Made by a program: the position numbers and the translations under genes. A DNA stretch of 64,000 nucleotides from assembly GCA_002794775.1 (NCBI GenBank), contig NBAY01000007.1:992001-1056000 (forward strand). Reading direction: 5' to 3'. This stretch comes from Porodaedalea pini. Taxonomy: Eukaryota; Basidiomycota; Agaricomycetes; Hymenochaetales; Hymenochaetaceae. The notes beneath the pieces were generated by a model. The model was not told the DNA's origin. It did no database searches and saw only the letters and a program-made list of their open reading frames with translations. Of this stretch, positions 34,121-45,509 are shown one piece after another (the first letter of the stretch is position 1; each line of letters begins with the position of its first letter).

Positions 34121-35819
34121 GCCTCGGGATTCAACGGACCATGGGTACGGAGAGTAGGAAACTACTACACTGCCCGATGGTACCGAGGCTGCATACCGAT
34201 CCAAAGGCAGGGAGCTGGTATTGAAGAGCTGGATGTTCACGATAGTGAGAGCAAATCACTAAAAGAATCAGTGAGTCGCATGTCAATTCGTCGAAGTCGA
34301 CAGACTTGTTCCTGGAGTGATTGGATACGGTCCTGGGGGTAGCTTTGTCCTGCGCAGAACTATAGCAGTATTCAATGTTGGACTTGAAGACGAAAAACCG
34401 CTAGTCCATATTAGCCTGAGGAATGCAGCCTCGCCAAAGTCGGAGACGTTACGGAGAATCAACATGCAGCTATTAGTGCTGAAGAAAAAAGCTGCCAAGG
34501 AGAACTCGAGATACAGTACGTCTGATGTTCGAGGACACCACTCTGCTAGTTTCTTGTCGTGTTACGACGCGAAGAGCGTAGGAACAAAGCAGGTAACGAT
34601 TGACGCCCGATTAAACCCAGTGATCATTTCCATTGCCTCAAAACAAGAGTAAACGCAAGAATTAGCATCCAAGACATTTGTATCTAAACGAAACTTATAG
34701 CATCAAGCCTTATACGTTCGCAAAGGCGTCAGCTGACTGACCAGCAGCAGACCATTCGAGTAAACGCCTTTGCTTCTTTGGCCCTCAAGGGCTCATCAGG
34801 ACTATGGGTTCCAGACAGCAAAAAAAATCAGGATAAAGGGTCAAAGAATAAGGCGAGCGCTCAGCGAAAGTTAATTTGATGCATTATTACAACGATCAAG
34901 TACGCATACCCGTGGAGTCGGGAGCGCGTGCGTGAGAGACAGTACAATGGTTACGCGTCCATTGGACGGGTACGTGTGCAGCATCGTGGGCAAAAACTCG
35001 CAAAGAGTATCCGAGAAACTGTTACAATGACCCGTGGTGAGAGAAACAAGGTTTGAGTACAAGTGTACAGGCTTGGCGTTGACATGGAGGTAAAAGAGGC
35101 ACAATAAAGGAAGCGAAAAAATAAGAGGAAACATAAAATGTTTACCACGTGACATGCATTTGGCACGTGACAGGAACACTTCCCACACAGGCTTGTAGAC
35201 TTTTTCACTTCAAGACGTTAGTAGCCGTTTCCGAGAAAACGGATTGCACAGAGTAAGAGTAATTTACAGCTGCCTCGTTGGCTCGCTGCCTTCTCCAGTA
35301 GGGAAGTGTAATGATGGAGGTAGAGAGGAGCATTCTCCATCATGACGTTTAGTATTTACGGTGAAAACTTGAAAAGGGCCGTACTCAACCAATGAAAATC
35401 TGGCGACTGATGCGCTCGTATAGTCATTCAGTTCAAGCATTCGGTTATGAAATAGTATGAAGATAAGGGCCTACAAGTGACCCAATATTCTTACAGTAAA
35501 TATTGTCCACATTATTCGAGCTCAACTCCTCGTGCCAGAATATTCATTGGATTAATCATTCCGAAAACGCCACTTGGACTAAAATGTAACAACGTCCGAG
35601 TGTGCATTCTCCTCTCTAGAACCGAGCTCTTTGAGAGGCACAATTGTCAAGAATTGTACAATCAAAATAATATTGTGTGAGCCTCTTAGATTGAACAGAA
35701 TTAGTCATATCGTGGTACCGCTTATAGCCAACTACAGGCCTCTCAATCTGTTGCTCGTAGCAATGTACATTGTGCTTTTTTTGAAAATGATAGTGTACTT
35801 ATGAAATGCCGATGGATTT
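34121..35819. other. Intergenic between MnP-3 and the inverted-repeat element
   Basis: It contains the outer homology block at 34900-35050. No gene is supported. Confidence 0.4.
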
Positions 35820-35865
35820 GGCCCTGTTCGGCAACATTTTTAATGGTGTGATAACGCCCGTGTGC
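35820..35865 (+). repeat. Extra copy of the element terminus
   Basis: It begins GGCCCTGTTCGGCAACATTT and repeats the first 45 bp or so of the inverted-repeat element directly beside it, probably a relic of an earlier insertion or imperfect excision. Confidence 0.65.
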
Positions 35866-35868
35866 TTA

Positions 35869-36640
35869 GGCCTGTTCGCAACATTTTTAACAGCGTGATA
35901 ACGCCCTTGTGATAGTGTAGCTAACAACCGGAGTTTGCCGTTGCGGAGCTAATTCAAGGGTACATAGTTTAGCTATTTTGTCACACATTGTCACACACAT
36001 TAGTCATGGACTAGTACTGCATCTTCATGGTTCCTTGGTCAGTGCAATGTTCTCCTTATTTGAGCTGTCATCCTTGTTTGCCACATTGAGTGTGCTGCAT
36101 TCAGCAGCTTGAAATGTAGGTGAATACAGTAGAATCTGCTGACTTCAACCAAGAGATGATAGTACTAGTGTGCATCTTGTACATATAGCAAAGTAACATG
36201 TCAAGCATGTGGCGGAAGCTGTTGCTATCATGAGATTAGCTATTTGGGTGGTCGGGTCACATGTGTGTTAACGGCAGTGTTACAGGGTGGTTGTCACCCT
36301 ACAACAGCTTCTGCCACATGCTTGACATGTCACTTTGCTATATGTACAAGATGCACACTAGTACTATCATCTCTTGGTTGAAGTCAGCAGATTCTACTGT
36401 ATTCACCTACATTTCAAGCTGCTGAACGCAGCACACTCGATGTGGCAAACAAGGATGACAGCTCAAATAAGGAGAACATCATGAAGATGCAGTACTGGTC
36501 CATGACTAATGTGTGACAATGTGTGACAAAAATGCTAAACTATGTACCCTTGAATTAGCTCCGCAACGGCAAACTCCGGTTGTTAGCTACACTATCACAA
36601 GGGCGTTATCATGCGGCTAAAAATGTTGCCGAACAGGGCC
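35869..36640. mobile_element. Long-arm inverted-repeat (foldback/MITE) element with TTA target duplications
   Basis: A 772-bp element whose two arms (about 35869-36224 and 36302-36640) are reverse complements over some 340 bp with few mismatches, around a spacer of about 77 bp. The ends read GGCC(C)TGTTCG and the element is flanked by TTA on both sides (35866-35868 and 36641-36643). A 3-bp TWA-type duplication and GG-C-TGTT termini fit PIF/Harbinger-type elements. It has no coding capacity. An extra 46-bp copy of the terminus abuts it at 35820-35865. Confidence 0.85.
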
Positions 36641-36806
36641 TTAACTTCCGGTTATCGGTCATGTGATACGCGATCAATGAAGCATGATCGCAGGATCGGC
36701 GGTCAGTAGCCGACACCGTGACTCTGTCTTCTGACCTCTGAACATGTTCCTCCTGTTTTCTTCCTCTTCCACACCTTTCCCATAAACTTGACGGTTCATC
36801 GCAACC

Positions 36807-38886
36807 ATGATCTTCACTTCGCCTCGCCCGCCGCTGACTATCCCGACAACGGATATTCTCTCTTACATGTTCGGTCCGTCTTTGATCCTTTTTGAGTCCT
36901 GCTACAGCTAAGAGCTCTTTTATTTCGTGTGAAGACGACTGGAAGCATGGCTGGGACAAGCCGCTGTTCATCGACGCCGATGATCCATCGCAGAGAATCA
37001 CCGCCGCGCAGCTCGTTAACCTCACCAAGCGTATCGGATGTGGGCTCCGCGAGAGTGCCGGCGTCCGCAACGGGGACGTTGTGCTTCTGAGCGCGACGAA
37101 CAGCTTACTAGTCCCTCCAACAATGCTCGGTATACTGTGCGCTGGCGCGACTCTGTCAGGCGCGAACCCAAAGTACACCGAGTCTGGTTTGTCCGAATTC
37201 CTTTCGTCCGCTTGCAAAGGCTGATGATAGAGGTTTACCAGAGCTCTCGTACCAGATCAGAGATACCGGCGCGAAAGCCATCTTCGCGGCCCAGGACACG
37301 CTAGAGCTCGTCCTGCGATGTGTCAAGGCATTAGGTCTATCTGAATCTATGGTCTATCTAATCTCGCTGGAGAAGGCCCCAAAGTACGGCGTACAGACCC
37401 TGGCAAATCTCTTGGACTTTGGGGAGATGAACTGGGAACGACTGACGACGGAGGAGGCAGTGCGCAACCGGTGTTTCCATTCCTCATAGCCGATCAGTGA
37501 CCGAGTCTTACTGATTCTTCTGCTAGTATCGCCGCGCTTAATTATAGCAGCGGTACGACTGGCCTCTCGAAAGGCTGCATGATCTCAGTTTATAACATAG
37601 TCGCCCATTGCGAACAGCAGAGGCAGGTGCACGACCTTGGCCGACTGGAGTTGCGCGCTCGTGGCTCGAGCATTCCAGACAGTGACACCGTCATCGCGTT
37701 TCTGCCTTTCTACCATGCTTGTGCGCCATTGCTCCATTCTCTCTTTGATGAATACTAATAAGCTCTTACTCAGTCGGTCAGCAGCACTACGTGTTCAACG
37801 CCGCCCGAAACGGAGATACAACCTACGTCATGTCTTCCTTCTCCTTGCCAGCTCTGCTTCGCTACATCCCAATGTACCGAGTTACAACCTTCGCCGCCGT
37901 CCCGCCCGTTGCCGTCCTCCTCGCGAAGCACCCCGACGTGCGCAAGACGGACTTCAGCTCGATGCACTCGATCCTATGTGGCGCGGCGCCGCTGGGCGCG
38001 GAGACGCAGCTGCAGGCTGAGGCTGCGATGAACACGTTCAAGAAGGGAGAAGTACGGATACAGCAAGGCTGGGGAATGAGCGAGGGTGTCTGCGGGTCTT
38101 GCATCTTCGCGCTGCATGAGCATGACCCGGATGTCTCGGGGGTCGGATACCTTCTCACTGGCATGTCTGCACGCATCATCCCCGCAGATGACTCGGGCCG
38201 CTCAGAGTCGCTTGGTTTTGACCAGGAAGGCGAAATTCTGCTGAAGGGACCGAATATCTTTCCTGGTTATTGGCGGAAGGAAAAAGAAACGCGCGATGCG
38301 TTTACGGATGACGGGTGGTACAAAACTGGTGATATTGGCGTTATGAAGAGAGACGGGATAATGCATATTGTCGATCGGAAGAAAGAGTTGATCAAAGTGC
38401 AGGGTGCGCTCTCTACGACCTCATGTTCGGTAACTGTAGATACTGACTTGTTCGGTAGCTTTCCAAGTCGCTCCTGCTGAGCTTGAAGACTTACTTCTAA
38501 AAAGCTCAGATGTTGAAGATGTCGCAGTCATCGGTATACCAGGGTCTGTACTAAGCCTTCGTTATCCTAAAGTCGCTTAGCTGAGTTAATTGGACAATAG
38601 TGAAGGAACCGAACATCCCCGCGCATACGTCGTACCCTCGCCTTCGCGCCGCTCCGTCGAGCCCACTGCCCTTCAAGCCCTCGCAGACGACATCTCGGAA
38701 TACATCGCGACTCGTCTAGTCAGACACAAACAGCTGACAGGCGGTGTCGTCTTCATAGAAAGCATACCCAAGAATCCAAGCGGGAAAATCCTGAGGCGCC
38801 AGCTGAGGGACAGAGCAAAGGCGAAAGAAACTAGCGACAGAGTTTGGGTATGGGAGGCGGGTAAAAGAGTTGAGGCTAAATTGTAG
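36807..38886 (+). CDS. Acyl-CoA/4-coumarate-CoA ligase-like AMP-binding enzyme, probably peroxisomal
   Basis: It activates a carboxylic acid with ATP and CoA. Seven exons (36807-36873, 36908-37186, 37242-37470, 37527-37720, 37774-38403, 38459-38543, 38601-38886) give 589 residues. ANL-superfamily motifs are in order: YSSGTTGLSKG (ATP loop), QGWGMSE, YKTGDIG, the DRKKELIKVQ hinge, and PKNPSGKILRR with the catalytic Lys. The last three residues are AKL, a type 1 peroxisomal targeting signal. Family members include 4-coumarate-CoA ligases and fungal aromatic or fatty acid CoA ligases; the substrate cannot be read from sequence. The inverted-repeat element ends 166 bp before the ATG and so lies within its promoter region. 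Confidence 0.92.
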
Positions 38887-39265
38887 AATGTTTGTGAGGT
38901 AAAGTTGGTTGATGTTTAAGGACAAATAATTCAGCATATGTACCATTAGTTCCTGCGTCGATGGATCCAAGATTTGTCAGGACAGATTTCCGAGGAGCTT
39001 TATCACACGGCTCAGAAAGCAAGTCTATTCTCTATTGAAGTATTCGTAGTCTAACCGCTTTTCTCGAATGCCATGATATGTAACGAAGCCTCTGATTGCA
39101 CGCCTGGTGAAGTATATGAATAAACGAAGATGACGCTTATTTTATCAAGATTCACCTTGGACTCCAACAGATTGGACTCTTTTGGTGTTGTCAGCATTCT
39201 GAAAGAGTCTATGTGTGCTTGATATTGTAAAGAGTGATAAAAACGTCATTGTTGTTCACGCGCAC
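38887..39265. other. Intergenic, convergent 3' ends
   Basis: Lies between the ligase (+) and the BTB gene (-). No features beyond 3' flanks. Confidence 0.4.
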
Positions 39266-40162
39266 CTAGTCATAAAGTTCTTCAGCAGCCTGCTCTTTAA
39301 CGTCAAGGATGTCGCGGACTTTGAAGACGAATTTGCCCTTGTCGATGAAAAGCTTGCCGCATATCTCGCATTTCAGTCGCCAGATGTTGGACATTGGAAA
39401 ATCGTCCCAGTAGTTTGCACTGCGCAGGGCAGTACCAAGAGGGTGTGCGCGCAGCGTGGATGTGACAATCATGTGCAGTGCCTTCGCGTTTTCCCTGAGC
39501 TCAGGAGAGAGCTCACCGTACGCCCCGCATGTGCAGATCCAGATGTCATGCCATACACTTTCAATACCATTCTCATAGACCACATCGATGTTCAAGGCAA
39601 GCGATACTCTTTCCACTCTACGCCAGCGGGAATGCAAAAGCACGCCTAGATCGACTGCTTCCATTTTTTGAAGTGATCTGAAGGTTCCCAATTGATATAA
39701 ATCAAGGTCTAACGTTGCTCTAGAAGCCTTGCACTCAAGCGCTGTCCAATTCCACCGACAAGCAAGGGCGTATAGTTCGAGAGACTCGTCACCGAGACGC
39801 TCGTCCTTCGCAATAATGGTCTGAATGGTTGACATAACGCGCGGCATGTCGTACTTGTCTGTGGCCGTGGTGACCTTCCAGATAAAAGCCCAAGCTGTAA
39901 GACTGGGAAGCGCCGAACCGAATGGGTACACGAGGTCGAGTAGGAATGAGATGATATTGCTCGGTTCAGTGAGAGGAATGGGATCTTCTGTGCCCTCAGA
40001 TGCGAGTCTGGGTACCTCGAGCATCTGGCGGAAGAAGCCTGATGCGGCTTTGAGCATGAAGGAGTGGACGCGAAACTTGACGTGGTCTGAAGTGACGAGT
40101 ACGATGTCGCCCTCCTCGAAGCTGGAGAACGGATGTTTCGTTTCTTTGAGTTCCTGAGTCAT
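39266..40162 (-). CDS. BTB/POZ domain protein with C-terminal cysteine motif
   Basis: A single exon of 298 residues. The BTB/POZ fold occupies about residues 15-130: GDIVLVTSDHVKFRVHSFML, then ASGFFRQML and FLLDLVYP. A helical middle (ALACRWNW) and a C-terminal segment with CTCG and CEICGK follow, four cysteines that could bind metal. BTB proteins mediate dimerisation and often recruit cullin-3. This short, single-exon type is expanded in Agaricomycetes and has no assigned role. It is head-to-head with a paralogue (40353-41248), with 190 bp between the ATGs. An upstream in-frame ATG at 40360 would overlap the neighbour's start and is unlikely. Confidence 0.82.
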   Translation of the reverse strand: MTQELKETKHPFSSFEEGDIVLVTSDHVKFRVHSFMLKAASGFFRQMLEVPRLASEGTEDPIPLTEPSNIISFLLDLVYPFGSALPSLTAWAFIWKVTTATDKYDMPRVMSTIQTIIAKDERLGDESLELYALACRWNWTALECKASRATLDLDLYQLGTFRSLQKMEAVDLGVLLHSRWRRVERVSLALNIDVVYENGIESVWHDIWICTCGAYGELSPELRENAKALHMIVTSTLRAHPLGTALRSANYWDDFPMSNIWRLKCEICGKLFIDKGKFVFKVRDILDVKEQAAEELYD

Positions 40163-40352
40163 TGTGATATTTATTTTGTCGGGATGCGGTGGTACGAAAG
40201 AAATAAGGCAAACAAGGCGGGATGGTGGTACGTGGTTGTAGATCAAGTTGTACAAAATAAGAAAAGAAACGCGATGCAAACGCGCCTCACTCGAGCCGCA
40301 CCCTTTCATTGTTTCAACGACTTCGTCCTTGCAAGATTGCAACTCCTCAAAT
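40163..40352. promoter_or_regulatory. Bidirectional promoter between two BTB genes
   Basis: A 190-bp gap between divergent start codons. It is A/T-rich in the middle ('gtacaaaataagaaaag' near 40247) and has no strong TATA box. Confidence 0.5.
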
Positions 40353-41248
40353 ATGGCCAAAATTATGAATCTTCACCCTTCCTATAAGTATACCGATGGC
40401 GATATTGTCTTGCGGGCCTCAGACGACATACACTTCCGAGTCCACTCCTTCATGCTCAAACTCGCATCGGGTTTCTTCCGCCAGATGCTCGACATACCAC
40501 GCTCTGCGAACGAGTCCCCGGATGATGCCATACCGCTCACAGAAAATAGCACCGTCATTGCTTGCCTTCTTGACCTTGTTTACCCCACAAGCGGTGATGG
40601 TTCGGTCGGAGGCGCACGCCTCCCTACCCTGGATACCTTGTCCTTTGCCTGGGCGGTTTCAACCGCGCGGACAAGTATGACATGCCGCGCGCTCTTGCAG
40701 CAGTGCGCGCGATCGTGATGAACTCGGACACCTTCCGCGCGCAACCGCTGGGCCTGTACGCACTTGCATGTCGCTGGAAATGGATCGAGGAGGCGCGCGT
40801 TGCGTCGACCGCCACGCTCGCAGGACCCTTGCTCCGATCGGAGAACTTCCCAATTCTGCGTACCATTGAGTCGGCGGGCCTTTGCAACCTGCTTGAACTT
40901 CACGCCGCGCGAAAGGACGCGATACTAAGGTGCTTTGACCTGAGGTACAGGGACCACAAAAACTTCATCGTCTATCAATGGGAGTGCGGGTGTTCGACTG
41001 ATGAGGATGGGACGAAGACGGAGTCCTTTTCGCGGCTTTGGGATGCAATGCGCTGTTTTGTCATAGCGTCGCTCGAGGCCTCGCCACTTGGTTTAGAGCT
41101 TCGGGAGCCGGCTTTCTGGACCAAGAAGGACCTGAAGTTGTGGAACTTCTCATGCCTCAACTGCGGCAAACTCATTCTCAACAAGGCGTACTTCATCAAA
41201 CGGGTTGGCGAGGTTCTTCAGAGCGCCGATTTACCTCGTACTGTCTAA
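40353..41248 (+). pseudogene. BTB/POZ domain paralogue with a 1-bp frameshift
   Basis: Frame 1 from ATG 40353 gives GDIVLRASDDIHFRVHSFML and LASGFFRQMLDIPR and runs to FAWAVSTA. The expected continuation DKYDMPRALAAV is found in another frame from about 40671 to the stop at 41248. The paralogue reads through this point (ATDKYDMPR), so one base appears missing near 40668-40672 in a GC-rich run (accgcgcgg). The C-terminal part keeps the paired-cysteine segment (WECGCS, CLNCGK). Total length is 896 bp against 897 in the divergent paralogue. It is either a recent pseudogene or a sequencing error; no plausible intron spans the site. Confidence 0.78.
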
Positions 41249-41491
41249 TGCCTATAGGGCAATGCGTATTGAGCGTGCTGAATCGTACCTGCCTGAGCTC
41301 TCAATTTTGATGAAGATTAGTTAGGGTAGGCTTTCTTCCGTAGAACGATTGCAGTGCTCCATCTTTTAGCGTTTCATTCCAACCTTCAGGACATGTCCCA
41401 GCTCGTCTCGCGCGACGAGATATGCACGCAATTCGAAACATCTGCATTGCTGCTGCGAATAGAAATACAATAAATTATCACAAGAGCCGAA

Positions 41492-42564
<1,073 letters not shown>

Positions 42565-42907
42565 GTACGGGTGGCCGCCAGTGCAGAGTCTAGAAAGAGG
42601 TTACGCGAATGCTCAATATAACATTGTAAGTCCAGAACGCGTCGTGACGTGTCGAGAACGTCACGTGAGATAAATCAATCCAAACTTGAAGTTGAAAACA
42701 TAAAATAACCAGGCTATCGCACTTCGATTTCATGTTCTCAGCTGTGGGGAAACAATGGCACGCAATGAGCCAGACGCATGTCAGGCATTCGAACTAGTAG
42801 GGAGCGATAGAATACACTCGATAGCAGAGACATAGTGATAGATAAGGAGACAACAGATCGACGACAGAATAAAAAATAGAAAGTTTTGACTCTCCCGTCC
42901 CCTAGTT

Positions 42908-43924
42908 TCACATCTCGACATCGACGTCCATATCCATAGGCTCCCCCGCCTCACCGTCCTCCTGCTCCATACCGACAGTGAAGTCGCCCGAAGGCGTGAA
43001 TGCATGGGCCTCACTCTCGCCAATTTCCTCCACTTGCACACCGTCTCCCTTCTCCGCGTTCTCATCTGACGTCGGAGCACTGAAGAACGAAACAGGGGGC
43101 GGTTTGAAGAGCACGAGTGCGCCCTCCTCTTTCTTCTGCGTTTGCGGGACATACGGGAAGTTCGACTGCCGCTTGATATGGTCGAGCAGCACCGACGAGA
43201 TGCTGTAGTCTGCGTTCGAGTCCGCGTAGTCCGCCGCATCAGGATGAGGCACCGCCTCGGATTTGTATTCCTCTTCAGCTTCTTCTGCTGCCTCGTCGAG
43301 GTCCGTGATTACTATCCCTGTACAATAGTCAGTACTCAAGTCTCTTCCAAATAAGGAAGGCAACTTACGATCCTTTTCGCGTTCATACCATGCCGGCTCC
43401 GCACCCTTCATACGCACGTCGGCGATCGCTGGCTCGTTGGTTTCTCCTGCTAGTGGTGCGAGCGTAGCATCACGCTGAAATTCAGGAGAGACGGGCTCCT
43501 CGACGGCGTACTGGGGAAGAATGGTGTTTTGTGACACAGGACTGATGCTTCCGGCGGTATACGCGTACGACGCGTCGGATGCGGTCGACTGCGCCGCAGA
43601 CATTGGCGGAGCATGCAAACCCCGCCTATACGCAAGCCCAGCATTTATCTGTTCCACAGGCCTCGTCTCGATATACATGCGCGCCATACGCCGCTCGATT
43701 GTGTCGCACCGCCGACGTTTCCTCTCGTTGGATTCGCCATCACTGTCCTGGACCCCCGCACTCTCAGGCGGCGGTGTCGGGTACAATGCGGGCGCTGCAT
43801 CCTGGTCGCTGTCGGGGTCATGCGCAATGTCTTCGTCCGACGAGTCCGAGTGCTTGCGTTTGAGCGACGCAGACGTGAACCATGGGTGTCGGAGCGGATC
43901 TGACACCGCCCAGGTCGACATCAT
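42908..43924 (-). CDS. Unknown acidic protein with nuclear-type basic motif (parent 1 of the chimera)
   Basis: Two exons on the minus strand, 43924-43369 and 43317-42908, give 321 residues. The 51-bp intron is a multiple of three and open, so retention would add 17 residues. The start MMSTWAVSDPLRHPWF is followed by Ser/Asp-rich sequence, a basic segment (NERKRRRCDTIERRMARMY) and a long acidic half with the end MDMDVDVEM. The LRHPWF motif resembles the end of a kinase domain, but no other kinase motif is present. No family is recognised. Its N-terminal half and upstream region recur in the chimeric gene at 44728-45324. Confidence 0.65.
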   Translation of the reverse strand: MMSTWAVSDPLRHPWFTSASLKRKHSDSSDEDIAHDPDSDQDAAPALYPTPPPESAGVQDSDGESNERKRRRCDTIERRMARMYIETRPVEQINAGLAYRRGLHAPPMSAAQSTASDASYAYTAGSISPVSQNTILPQYAVEEPVSPEFQRDATLAPLAGETNEPAIADVRMKGAEPAWYEREKDRKLPSLFGRDLSTDYCTGIVITDLDEAAEEAEEEYKSEAVPHPDAADYADSNADYSISSVLLDHIKRQSNFPYVPQTQKKEEGALVLFKPPPVSFFSAPTSDENAEKGDGVQVEEIGESEAHAFTPSGDFTVGMEQEDGEAGEPMDMDVDVEM

Positions 43925-44269
43925 TGGGCTAATGATCTCCAATGCGAAACTTTTCGGGAAAATAAAGCAGGAAAGCAGGGAATTGTGTGTGTGTGCAGCG
44001 TACCAATAGTAAGGCGTACAATGTAATGAGGGGCTTTTTATTGAAGGGAAAGATCAGGATGAAGTCTGAAGAGATGCGTAGAAGTGTCGCGAACCTTCTG
44101 CGCCAATAAGGAAACTACGCATCGCGTGACCTCGTCGCGTCTCGACCTTTGTGACTCAGAGTCATGGAAGTAACGAAATCACATGAGTGCAAATACTTTT
44201 AAAAATAGCTGTAATATTAATGAGGTTCACAAGAGTACATACATTAGGTGACTTATGCATTTAGCTGTT

Positions 44270-44967
44270 ATGTTTTCCACTAACGACATGATTTTATTTC
44301 TCCTTACAAAACGTACAAATATATACATTAATGAGTCCAACAGCAGTGCGCAGAAAATATAACAGCAACAAGCAATGCATGTGAGAATGACAGGAAGCCG
44401 ATAATGACAAGACGATGGGATTTAGCTAGGATCTAGGATGGACGGTTAGAATGGTATTATTGCGTTAGTGTTTGGCTGGACGGTCATCGTAGGTATGCAA
44501 GAAAGAGTAGGAAGTGGCATAGCGTATGATGGTTACAGAGATAACAAAGCAAACGGAGAACAGATGACAAAGGAGTTATACAACGCTCTGCACACTCGAA
44601 AATCGGATTTTGTTTTTACAGACTATGCAGCGACATCGGCAGGCATCGCGCGGATACGCTTCGCAGGCGCCCTCCCGTCCATAGCGTCATCCTGCTGTTG
44701 ATGAGCGGGAGTAGCCATGGTCCTCTTTCATGCACTCGTGTTGCGCAGAGAACGCCCGTTCCTAGGTGCGGCACCCTCGTTCTCAGAGATAGACGTGAGC
44801 GAGCTGTCCGGTCCGATGCCAGCGTTGCCTTCGTCTGTGCCGCTTCGTTCTTCTTGAGCGCGCCCGATCAACTCAAACTTGTCCCCCAACAGCGGGTCAG
44901 AACATTCCTTGTGCCTGAGGCTGCGGTTATTGCCGTTGCTTCCGTTGGTGTTCTCAACATAGGAAAG
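44270..44967 (-). repeat. Duplicated 3' end and downstream flank of the checkpoint kinase gene
   Basis: It aligns with about 47958-48645. Shared landmarks include 'catgattttatttctcctta', 'gacgatgggatttagcta', 'gtatgcaagaaagagtagg' and the coding end with DDAMDGRAPAKR. It forms the 3' part of the chimeric gene. Confidence 0.88.
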
Positions 44968-45324
44968 AACGACGGGCTCCTCGACGGCGTACTGAGGGAG
45001 AAAAGTGTTTTGTGGCACAGGACTGATGCTTCCGGCGGTATACGTGCACGACGTGTGGGATGCCGTCGACTGTGCCACCGACATTGGAGCGGCGTGAAAA
45101 CCTTGGCTATAAGCAAGTCCAGAGTCTATCTGTTCTACAGGCCTCGTCTCGGTATACATGCGCGCCATACGCCGCTCGATTGAGTCGCACCACGGGCGCT
45201 TCCTCTCGTTTCCAGACTCACGCGCAACGTCTTCGTCCGACGAGTTCGAGTGCTTGCGTTTGAGCGACGCACGTATGAACCATGGGTCATGGAGCGGGTC
45301 AGTCATCGGCCAGGTCGACGTCAT
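44728..45324 (-). CDS. Chimeric gene: N-terminus of the unknown acidic protein fused to the C-terminus of the checkpoint kinase
   Basis: An open frame of 198 residues from ATG 45324. Residues 1 to about 118 (MTSTWPMTDPLHDPWF ... LPQYAVEEPV) match the protein at 42908-43924, with an internal deletion in the acidic linker. From about residue 119 on (LSYVENTNGSNGNN ... FELIGRAQEERS) it matches the tail of the kinase at 48316. The fusion is in frame, with a junction near 44967-44971. The frame stops at 44728, where the kinase has CGA and this copy TGA; kinase-like sequence continues to about 44650. The upstream 180 bp resemble the promoter of parent 1 (CCAAT near 45375). It has no kinase or FHA domain. 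It may be expressed, but no function can be claimed. Confidence 0.75.
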   Translation of the reverse strand: MTSTWPMTDPLHDPWFIRASLKRKHSNSSDEDVARESGNERKRPWCDSIERRMARMYTETRPVEQIDSGLAYSQGFHAAPMSVAQSTASHTSCTYTAGSISPVPQNTFLPQYAVEEPVVLSYVENTNGSNGNNRSLRHKECSDPLLGDKFELIGRAQEERSGTDEGNAGIGPDSSLTSISENEGAAPRNGRSLRNTSA

Positions 45325-45509
45325 TGGAGATAGAAAGTAAGAAAGCAGGAGTACTAGTGTTTGTACGCAGCGTACCAATAGTAAGGTGCGCAAGGTGACG
45401 AGAGGCTTTTTAATTGAAGGACTTGGCTGAAGGCTAAAAAGACGCGTGCGTCAATAAGGAAACAACGTATCGCGTGACTTCGTCGCGTCTCGCGCCCTTT
45501 GTGACAGAC

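Noticed and set aside
34283..34498. Minus-strand frame containing RRTKLPPGPYPI, which looks like a cytochrome P450 N-terminus
   Set aside because: No further P450 motif follows, the sequence breaks into stops at once, and the match is too short to distinguish from chance.
43318..43368. Retention of the 51-bp stretch in the acidic-protein gene as coding sequence
   Set aside because: It is open and in frame, but it has good GTAAGT and TACAG ends and typical intron length, so splicing is preferred; not proven.
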